Source: Undaria pinnatifida
Lineage: Eukaryota > Sar > Phaeophyceae > Laminariales > Alariaceae
Direction: 5' to 3'
DNA length: 64,000 bases
NCBI GenBank assembly: GCA_012845835.1
Contig: JABAKD010000021.1
Location: 13,394,978 to 13,458,977 of the forward strand
Part shown: positions 56,414-64,000 of the stretch, in pieces
Numbering within the stretch: position 1 is the stretch's first letter
Layout: each line of letters starts with the position of its first letter
Program-made: the position numbers and the translations under genes
The notes under the pieces: generated by a model
Databases searched by the model: none
Seen by the model: the letters and a program-made list of their open reading frames with translations, nothing else
What the model was told of the DNA's origin: nothing

Positions 56414-58413
56414 CACTCCAGCTGTGAGATCGAAGATTTTGTCGAAACTCATCTTTGCAAGCTGTGTGTGATACTCCGATCGCGCGCATTACGAGTTGTG
56501 TGTCCTCATTAAGGATACAGGTCGGCGACTCCCCTTACAACTACAGTGTAGCTATCAGGGTCAACAGGGTGATTTTAGTCAATCTGTGCGCGGAAACTAT
56601 AAAACCCGTTTGTGAGGGAGACAAAATCTGACAGCTGCTAGCTGTGGAGGGAAATGTATCCTTTTATCAAGTGAATCTTGCAAGTCGAATAACCGGTGAG
56701 GGGGGGGGGGGGGGGGGGGTTTGAAGGACGTGGGGGCCTGGTTTTGATCAAAAGCGAGCGGACTTGGAAGGGGGGGGGAAAAGGGGGGGGAAATTTGTGC
56801 ATGTGAATTATAATCCTTTCAAGGGGATATATCTGACGGTTTGGCACCAGTACATTATTGGGGGGGGGAGGGGTTGGGGCGGTGGTGGGGCGTGTGGGGC
56901 AGCTCAACATGTGCGTGGAAACTATACGTTATTTTTGAGGGGATAAATGTAACGATTTTGGAAATAATGCATCAGTTTATCATGTATATCCTGGGGTAAG
57001 TCGTACAATCAGTGAGTAGAGAGAGGGTGGAGTGTTCGAGGGGGTGCGGTTAGGATGGGTTGGGGGGGGGGAAGGTAGGGGGTGGGGGCGGGGGGGGGCG
57101 GGGGGGGGGGCGGGGGGGGGCGGGGGGGGGGGGGGGGGGGGGGGTGAAAGGAAGGGTTTTCGGTGAGGGGTTTGTTATACATGTGGTGCTAGGTCTAGGC
57201 GATGTTTTGGGTGATGGGGAAGAAGGAGGCGTTCGGGGCGGGGGGGGGGGGGGGACAGCAGCGGCTTGGATGGCTCTCGAAAGATAATGAGGTGATATCC
57301 TGTGCGTAAAGTGATTTTTTTTTCTGGCGGATTTCGATATTTGGTGTCGCGTTTGAGTAAGGCAGAGCCAGGGGGGGGCGGAGGGGGGAGCATTCTTTTA
57401 GCAGGTTTAGGTCACAAATATAATTCGAATACCCTTCGACTGTTAGATCAAAGATATGTAGAGGCTTGTTGTACGCGTGGTGCTAGGTCTAGGCGATCGT
57501 GCTGGTGGTTGGAAAAGAGGGGTCGTTGAAGGGGTGGGGGTCGGGGGGAAAATAATTAAAAACTACGTCATGGATGGTGACAACGATAGTGACGTGATAT
57601 CAACTGCGTATAGGTGTTTATTACTCTGGCCGATTTCGATTGTGATTGGGGTGTTAAAACAAACTACGTGGAAGGTAGGGGGGTGATCGGGGGACGGGGG
57701 GGCGGGGGGGGGGGGGGGGGGGCGGGAGGGTTGGGGTTTTTCATGAACAAGAGGGGTAAGGGGAGGGGGGGGGGGGTGGGGGGGGGAGGGGGGCGGGACA
57801 GTTCATTATGTGCGCGGAAACTGTAAATCCTTAAAGGGGACAAACCTGACGGTTGAAGCAAGTAGATATCCCTTTATATCATCTGGCTTGTAAAGTTCAC
57901 TATTCTAGAAGGTTTGATGTTAGATGCAGCATGCAACCCAGTGTTTAAGTGTAGTAAATAACGTGTTAAATCTTATAATTCGTTGTTTATGATACATGGA
58001 TCGAAAGCTAGAATATCTTATAGAATATTTGTAGGTACTATTTTCTTCTGACATCGCTAATTATAAGAAAGAGATACGTATTGTGAAATACAACAGCCGA
58101 GGTGATGTGGTCATGCACTGTTTGTCACCACCATCATACAGTTACCATTATTTTCTGACATGGCTAACTATACGAAAGAGATACGTATTGCCGAATACAG
58201 CATGCGAGGTGATGTATGTGGCCATGTACTGTCTCCGTCATTGAGCATTAGAGGTAGGGATGCAAATCGTCAGTTTTTAAGGAACGCTTGGTATACACGC
58301 GCTCAATTACGTTACCTCGTTAGTCATACTTGGTATACACGCGCTCAGTTACGTTACCTCGTTAGTCATACTTCGTTTATCATAGGTTGGGAGGCGATCA
58401 TGCAGACGGTATG
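56414..58413 (+). mobile_element. CACTCC-family long copy k, cut by a gypsy-like element
   Basis: Starts CACTCCAGCTGTGAGATCG. It carries the standard landmarks, TATAAAACCCG at about 56599, then four G-rich modules with tracts at 56700-56719, 57122-57144, 57240-57254 and 57704-57722. The ATAATGA.GTGATAT motif occurs at about 57282 and in full (TGACGTGATATCAA) at 57590. It then follows copy i to GGCGATCATGCAGACGGTATG, where similarity stops at the gypsy-like insertion. Noncoding. Confidence 0.7.
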
Positions 58414-60359
58414 TGTTACGGTTACATTGTTACGGTTGATAGGAGTTGCACTTTTGGGATTGCGTTAGTCTCAATAGGTACCAGCAGTACTGGTTCCTCG
58501 CCGCCCTCTGCCTTTTACTCCTTTGCTTGCCCTGAGTTAGCGATAATCCATGAAGCGAATACCGTATCCACGACCGGAGACCTTCTACTCCTTCTCACAA
58601 GCCACCTTCAAGGCTTACACTACCGCGGTTCAGGCTCAACCACCGAACTCGGTACCGATCGGGAGGCTGCTATCATCAGGTCGGTAGCAGTGCTTTGTAG
58701 GCTGGGTCCCTGGTACCTTCCTTTCTGTACAATGCACACAAGACCTAGGGTCCTGCCGCATGAATGGCTAGAGACCACTCAGAATCACATAGACATCGGA
58801 TCCGCCTCTATCCCTAGCCTCCCCTTCCGTAATATGGTGTCCTCCGTGCTGTACATGAGCCGTAGTTGCGCTTTTCATGCTGTAGTCGCGTGGCTTGTAA
58901 GCTCTTTCGCGCCTTTCTGTTTTTTTTTTTGCCAGCTGGCACGTGCTGGCGCTTCTGTTTTTTTTTTCCTTTTGCTGTCTAGGGCTTTTCAACGGCCTGC
59001 GGTCTGTCCCAACCCGTGCGCTTCAGCGTCCTTTACCTGGGCCTGCCGTTCACTCGCGCAGCCACCGTTCGCCTAGCGCACACATGTCCCTCATACCCTG
59101 GCCTAGAGTACATGTACCTCCTGTGTTCTTCGTTCGGCGCGCATTTTGCACCGTTTATGTTGGACATACGCATGCGTCCATCCGCTTTTTTTATACGCAC
59201 TTGTAGGGGAAGGCAGAGCGCTTCGGTGTGTTTGATTTTTTTCCTTTCCTCTGCCTGTTGCCGCCACCACAATAGCTGTTCCTGTACCCGCGTGGATAGC
59301 TGGTTGCCACTGGACAGTTGAACTACCAGGTTGATCGGATTGAGTGATCATTGATGGGTCGTGTCTCTCGCACTTGCGGCTCCACAGCAGCAGACTCACC
59401 CGTGCGGCAGCCAGAAACGATGATGAGAGTGTCAAAAGTGCGTAAGACCGAAGACCCCGAGTCGAGCTGCGTGCTAGTGTTTGAACCTCGTGCATGTTTG
59501 GGATCATCCTCGTGCCCTCTCCCCCCTGGACTAGTCTCACATTTGGCAGTGACCTGTCGACCACCGTGGTGTCAGAGCGCTTTTTTGTTGTGGGTTGGGC
59601 CTCTCTAGTAAAACCTCTCCTTCCCACCCTACCTACTAGTGACGCGGCGTTTGATGCTCGATCACTCATCAAAAATAAATAAATTAATAAAAAAAAACGT
59701 CTGGATTCCCGCGCGCCTGTGGGTTGTGTATCGTGTTGTGTTTTTTAGTTATTTGCTTTGCCCTGTGGGTGGGTATAATGTAGCTTGGGACCTTCATCCC
59801 AAAAACAAAAATGCACCGAACTGTTACTCGCTTGGTATAAGCCTGGTATACCACTCCTCTCTCTCCGTGCTGTTTCATCAGCCCACCAACTGTCTGCTCG
59901 AGCCCATCGTTCTCATCGTTTTGTATAGCGCACAAAAAACAAACACCCGCACCCCACTGTTTCTGGATTATTTTGTCACCTTGTCTGCAGTCACATGTAC
60001 GCCTCGCGACGCTCGCTGTTCTTGTGCGCGAGCGCTCCCCACACCGCTACATACGTGGTGCCCTTTGTACTGTTTCACCAGTGTTTCGTGCCGTCTTTTC
60101 AAAATTTGTCATTCGTCTCTTTAGATTTCGTCCTTTTGTATTTTTTTCCAACACTTGTCATGCTGTCTTTTCAAATTTTGTCCTCTGTCCTCTTCAATTT
60201 TTTTTCAACACCTATTTTCCTCCGTGCGATTCTTGCCGCTCTCATTTTTTTTTTTCGTCGCGCTTACGCGCATCATTGTTCATGACGTTGTAGTGAATTC
60301 ATTTCGTCGTATGGCATCTCTCACACGATTCCCTCTTCGTCTGTCTCGCACTAGCAGCG
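58414..60359 (+). promoter_or_regulatory. 5' LTR and leader of the gypsy-like element, internal edges unresolved
   Basis: No second LTR is in the window, so the LTR end and primer-binding site cannot be fixed. The sequence is pyrimidine-rich, with several T tracts (58920-58930, 60247-60257), and holds no convincing coding frame. Promoter elements cannot be assigned with confidence. Confidence 0.45.
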
Positions 60360-62660
60360 ATGTCTTCTCAAAACAATCAGGTGTTTTCGAGGGGTGCGGC
60401 TGGTTCCGCTGATGGGGACCACGCGTCGCCCGTGCACCACCAGGGCGGTGGGGGGAGGCGGGCGTTGCCGCCTGGCTCCCCGGTCGGCGGGGGGGGATCG
60501 CGACCCGATTGGCGGGACGACGACCAGCACCGGGACCGTAGCGCCTCGAGCCGCAGCCGGAGCCGGAGCCCCATAATGCAGACCGAGGTTTCCGTTCTCG
60601 ACGAGAACGATCGCCACAGGGCGGCTGAACAGCAGGGCGGTCGGCGGGACGGTAGTCGCCGTGGGCGGGGCCGTTCGCGGAGCCGGAGGGCTCGGGCTCG
60701 TGCTCGGGACGAGCTGGCCACTGGCGGCAGCACCGAAGACGAGGGTGGAGCCCCTCACGGCGCTACCCTACAATCGAATGGTTTCAAGAGTTCTGGTCGC
60801 CCCAAGCGTTCTCTTAGCAGCAAGCGTGCTAGCAGCCACAAGGGCTCCCGTAGCGGGCGCTCCCGTAGCAGCAAGCATAAACGCTCTCGCCCTCGCAGCC
60901 CTTCGCCTTCGCCTAGCGACAGTAGCAGCAGCAGTGGTAGCAGCAGCCGCGACAGTGACAGTTATCGTGATGTTGACCCACCCCGCCCGGCCCCCCGTGC
61001 CCGCTCTTTTTCCCCTGGCAACGAGCACCGCCCGCGCAAGAAGTCTCGACGCCGTAGCCACACCACGGCTCCGAGCGGCTATGGAGGCGTTAGTTCGTCG
61101 TATAAGGAAAGGTCGGCAGGCGGAGGTCCACGCGCTCTGAGGTGGGCTGACTCTGGTCGGGGTAAGCATAGTCTTGATTCCTCTCAAGCCGCCAAGCTCA
61201 TTGATCGCATGCGTAAGAGAATTGCAGGGGGCAAGTCTTGCCCGGTATACGGCGGCCCCTCCGCCGGCCCCCTGACAATAGCCAACTCCGCGGTCCTGCT
61301 ACAGGACAAAATCATGAGTGTGTTGCGCACAGTGGAGTCGGGTAAGCTGCGGCTGGAGCCGGACGTAAACGTCGATGGGCGCTACGTTACGTTTGCCGAT
61401 GACTTTACCCCCCGCCGCGTCGAACTCATATCCGATTTAGTGCAAGAATACCTGTCAGTAAGTCAACAGGTAGCGAATGCGGACGACGTGCAAGTATACC
61501 TCATCACCGGAGAGGTTGTCGCAAAACCCCACCACGAGGTCACAGCCACCAACTGGCTGCGTCTGTGCGTAAGAGAACACGCGTTGACTGGAGGTGCAGC
61601 AGAGCTAGCTCGTTCGGCTTTTGCGGCGTTGGCGTTGACCCCGGGGGAAGGGTGGTCTGCAGCGGCCGCCCGTGTACTATCTATTTTCCGCGCGACACGT
61701 GCCGATCCCGAGCGACCGTACCTGACCGAACAGGCCTTGTTTTGGCGTTTCGCGACCCCGGTAGACCTACTTCAGCTTTACGACAGGGTTGTCGAGGTTT
61801 TGCTGCCTAACCCGTATGACCGCAACGGAGTGTCCGCGATCCTGCATGAGACAGCGTACGAAACAACCTCCTCTCTCAGCCCTTTGCGCATGGAGTGGCA
61901 TGACCCGTTGGGAGAAGCGATGGCACGACGCGGCATGGTAGCAGAGAAATTGTTTCGTAAGTTCGTTGGCGTCCTATCGTCGCGTAATGCGTCGTACATA
62001 ACGCCACCGGCGCCGCGCAAACAGGCAAAGGTAGCCGGCCCCGACTGCCTTTTCTCTATGGCAGAAGCACGGTCACTGTTCATCAACCAAGAGACCGGCG
62101 CGCCCTCGGCGTTGCCGCCGCCCCTGCTGACTCGCCCTTTCCCTGCTCTAGCGCCTCCCCCTGCGTCGGCACCGCCTGTCGCACCACAGGTTGCGGCGTA
62201 TCAGAACCAGACCGCCACAGTTCCTGGAGGGCATGGAGTACCGTTCGAAGCCCGCTCGCCCACGCACCGCCCGGCTCCTTCCGCACCAGCCGCGGTCGCC
62301 GCGCCAGCCACCGCTCCGACCACGCCCGCACCGTCGACACCGACCGAAGCACGACCGCCGCCGTCCGCGCCTCGAAGTGAGATCCTGGATTACCTGCGAT
62401 CGCACGATGTGTGCTACCGCCATGCCTTCGCGGGCAACTGCCGGCGCTCCCCGTGCAGGTGGAACCACGCGCTAGTGCCACCGGCCCTGTACAACGGGAT
62501 CAAGTCCCGGCAAGAGGCAGGGCGAGGCAGGAACCGCGTAGCTTCGCTCACGCCGGGCCAGTACCGCTTGATGTGCGATTTCGGGATCGTGTCGGAGGGG
62601 AGCGACGACGAGGGGGCCGACGACGGTGCAGCCCCAGCGGCGTTCAACTGCTCTGCCTGA
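60360..62660 (+). CDS. gag: SR-rich Gag with CCCH zinc finger
   Basis: A 766-residue protein, first ATG after the leader (MSSQNNQVFSRG). Residues 1-60 are Gly/Pro-rich. RS and RGR repeats follow at about 61-71, 92-116 and 138-185 (SRSRSRSP, RGRGRSRSRR, KGSRSGRSRSSKHKRS), then a poly-Ser run to about 200. Residues 270-560 are a helical, Ala/Leu-rich region likely to be the capsid, and 590-670 is Pro/Ala-rich. At 685-703 is a CCCH finger (C.x8.C.x4.C.x3.H in VCYRHAFAGNCRRSPCRWNH), where a gypsy Gag normally has a CCHC knuckle. It stops with TGA at 62658, and the next frame encodes protease in the same phase. The Gag assignment rests on position before protease and RT, not on a named capsid domain. 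Confidence 0.75.
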   Translation: MSSQNNQVFSRGAAGSADGDHASPVHHQGGGGRRALPPGSPVGGGGSRPDWRDDDQHRDRSASSRSRSRSPIMQTEVSVLDENDRHRAAEQQGGRRDGSRRGRGRSRSRRARARARDELATGGSTEDEGGAPHGATLQSNGFKSSGRPKRSLSSKRASSHKGSRSGRSRSSKHKRSRPRSPSPSPSDSSSSSGSSSRDSDSYRDVDPPRPAPRARSFSPGNEHRPRKKSRRRSHTTAPSGYGGVSSSYKERSAGGGPRALRWADSGRGKHSLDSSQAAKLIDRMRKRIAGGKSCPVYGGPSAGPLTIANSAVLLQDKIMSVLRTVESGKLRLEPDVNVDGRYVTFADDFTPRRVELISDLVQEYLSVSQQVANADDVQVYLITGEVVAKPHHEVTATNWLRLCVREHALTGGAAELARSAFAALALTPGEGWSAAAARVLSIFRATRADPERPYLTEQALFWRFATPVDLLQLYDRVVEVLLPNPYDRNGVSAILHETAYETTSSLSPLRMEWHDPLGEAMARRGMVAEKLFRKFVGVLSSRNASYITPPAPRKQAKVAGPDCLFSMAEARSLFINQETGAPSALPPPLLTRPFPALAPPPASAPPVAPQVAAYQNQTATVPGGHGVPFEARSPTHRPAPSAPAAVAAPATAPTTPAPSTPTEARPPPSAPRSEILDYLRSHDVCYRHAFAGNCRRSPCRWNHALVPPALYNGIKSRQEAGRGRNRVASLTPGQYRLMCDFGIVSEGSDDEGADDGAAPAAFNCSA

Positions 62661-62995
62661 AGGTGCGCCCCAGGCGACGCGGACGCAAGCTTGGGGAACC
62701 CGGCGGCAGCGGTGGACCCCTCACCGGGTGAGAAGCAGGATAGCGGGGACCAGTTGTGGGTAGCGGGGCAGATTTGGCATCGGCATCGTCGCCGCAGACC
62801 GCGTAAGTTTGATATTCTGTTAGACACTGGTGCAGGAGGTGGTAGCTACATACCTCTGTCCTTGTGGCGTGGACTCAAGCGACTCACTCGACGACGTCTC
62901 GACGAGCGTAGAGCGGGAGCCCTCGAAGCTGCCAACCCTAGCGACAGTGATACCCCTCCGATGCGTATTCTAGGATCCGTAACACTGCCAGGGTG
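62661..62995 (+). CDS. Retroviral-type aspartic protease, N-terminal half
   Basis: In frame with Gag after its TGA. FDILLDTGAGGGSYIPLSLW contains the DTGA active site. It continues to PPMRILGSVTLPG and hits a stop in this frame at 63018. The remainder of the protease is in the -1 frame from about 62993, so the domain is cut by a one-base shift. Gag and protease being separated by one in-frame TGA suggests expression by stop-codon readthrough, as in some retroelements; this is inference. Confidence 0.65.
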
Positions 62996-64000
62996 TTGTT
63001 TGACGGCGATGCGTGTGTGAGAGACGTAGAGGTACGAGTAGTAGACGGGTTGCCATACGGTTTCATTGTGGGAGCAGATTTCTTTAAGAGGAATGCTAGC
63101 GTGCTCGATTTTAGCTCCAACCGAGGCTTTAGACCCGTGCCAGCCGCGCCCTGGTTGCCCTTTCTGTCGATTGCACCATACGCCCCCCCCGCTGCCAGCC
63201 CACTCCGCAACACTCGAGACCAGTTTAGTCTACTTACAGCTGCCCCCGAGACCGCCCCCGAAGTGCCCGCCGTCCCCACAGATGTTCCCAGCTACGAGGA
63301 CGTGGTGTGGGAGGACTACACCTCCTTCGAGTGGGACGTGCGACAAGTGCCGGAGACTACCGTCGTCGAAGGTTTCACCACTCGCGCGGTGGAAGCGGCG
63401 GCTGTGGGGCCGCAACCGCAGGACAGGCAGCTTGTGATGGTCTTGCCGACCGAACGGTTTGATTTAGAGGAGGGGGCGGTAGTGGGAGTAGCTCGTGCGG
63501 TGATGTGGTGGGTTCCGGGATCGCCTGTTTACTGCAAGTTGGTCAACAGCAGTAAGGAGAAGGTGGCCGTCGAGGGTAGCCGAGTAATAGCTCGCATGGT
63601 AGCACTCAACGTTCGCGACAAGCCGGCTTTCGATTCGCTGTTTGATGCCTCGCCTTCCGCTGCCGACCCACCCCTTCCTCCCCGTGAACCGCGCACTCCG
63701 AGTCCGGCCCCAGCTGATCGGGACCCTATCCCGCGTGTTCGCGTTGAGGACGCTAACCTGGGGACGCTAGGGTCGCTCAAGAAGCAGCAGCTCGTCGACG
63801 TTCTTGCAGCGTTTATCAAGGATGGCCTGTTCCCGATCGACCCGAAGCGAGTGGCTGCTTGTATCAACGGTGAGCTTGACCTACCTCTTATCAACGAGTT
63901 TTGCACACCTTTTTCAGCCAAGCAACGACGTTTCTCTCCGGAAGAACGACGCATGATCAGGGCAGAGATTCAACAGTTGGTAGATCGAGGCGTGATCCGC
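62993..64000 (+). CDS. pol: Pol: protease C-terminal half to RT start (partial)
   Basis: Open from about 62993 to the window end (336 codons, no stop). It begins VLFDGDACVRDVEVRVVDGL then YGFIVGADFFKRN, the second half of the aspartic protease (the GADF motif). A Pro/acid-rich spacer follows. Then SLKKQQLVDVLAAFIKDGLF and FSAKQRRFSPEERRMIRAEI with QQLVDRGVIR, which is the N-terminal entry of a gypsy RT just before its first catalytic motif. RT catalytic residues, RNase H and integrase must lie beyond the window. Confidence 0.8.
   Translation, partial: MLFDGDACVRDVEVRVVDGLPYGFIVGADFFKRNASVLDFSSNRGFRPVPAAPWLPFLSIAPYAPPAASPLRNTRDQFSLLTAAPETAPEVPAVPTDVPSYEDVVWEDYTSFEWDVRQVPETTVVEGFTTRAVEAAAVGPQPQDRQLVMVLPTERFDLEEGAVVGVARAVMWWVPGSPVYCKLVNSSKEKVAVEGSRVIARMVALNVRDKPAFDSLFDASPSAADPPLPPREPRTPSPAPADRDPIPRVRVEDANLGTLGSLKKQQLVDVLAAFIKDGLFPIDPKRVAACINGELDLPLINEFCTPFSAKQRRFSPEERRMIRAEIQQLVDRGVIR

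Larger units (their letters stand above)
58414..64000 (+). mobile_element. Ty3/gypsy-like retrotransposon, 5' part (runs off window)
   Basis: Order: unresolved LTR/leader (58414-60359), Gag, aspartic protease, start of RT, all on the plus strand. The 5' edge is inferred because copy k of the CACTCC family stops matching copy i at GTATG, and the next bases are TGTTACGG, with the TG start expected of an LTR. The 3' LTR lies outside. GC content and long open frames indicate a younger element than its neighbours. Confidence 0.75.

Noticed and set aside
58470-60290. Frames of 85-229 codons upstream of the SR-rich Gag
   Set aside because: Pyrimidine-rich, motif-free, and located where the LTR and leader of the retrotransposon are expected.

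Overview
This is a gene-poor, repeat-rich eukaryotic window with one host gene and many mobile elements. A brown alga (stramenopile) is the most likely source. The reasons are a spliced gene in which single leucine-rich repeats (LRRs) sit on separate 72-81 bp phase-2 exons and end in a von Willebrand factor D (vWD)-like domain, Ty1/copia and Ty3/gypsy elements of protist style, and abundant (CAA)n tracts. The species assignment is inference from protein style; no marker gene or rRNA is present.

Layout. Positions 1-14362 (+): the 3' part of an LRR / Cys-rich / vWD-like gene, probably a secreted or surface protein. Its introns carry a 268 bp MITE (3809-4076), a cluster of terminal-inverted-repeat elements (5254-6290) and GTCGGG-rich repeats. 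14363-19150: nothing I can identify. 19150-20060: a decayed gypsy reverse transcriptase on the minus strand, next to a GATATATC/C-rich repeat. 20060-24360: decayed repeats. 24365-30895: an internally deleted copia element (25180-30437) lying between two copies of a dispersed repeat that I call the CACTCC family. 32090-33070: two further dispersed repeats, one with a long CTTTT tract and one ending in (CAA)n. 33071-38204: a nearly complete copia element with 257 bp LTRs, inserted in that (CAA)n tract. 40725-44406: two abutting hAT-type elements. The second has 18 bp terminal inverted repeats (TIRs), a perfect 8 bp target duplication and a broken transposase. 44480-50900: nested repeats, mainly CACTCC family. 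51516-54119 (-): a frameshifted Penelope-like reverse transcriptase. 54450-54760: a second (CAA)n-tailed repeat. 55990-58413: head-to-head CACTCC-family elements with long poly-G tracts. 58414-64000: the 5' part of a gypsy-like retrotransposon with an unusual SR-rich Gag carrying a CCCH zinc finger, then protease and the start of reverse transcriptase. It runs off the window.

The region is mostly a record of nested insertions, and several insertion points can be read by comparing filled and empty copies of the same repeat inside the window. The least explained items are the CACTCC family (about ten copies, conserved TATAAAA box, head-to-head pairing, poly-G tracts at equivalent places, paired ACGTCA/TGACGT motifs) and the SR-rich/CCCH Gag. 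I found no CRISPR array, rRNA gene or convincing tRNA gene.
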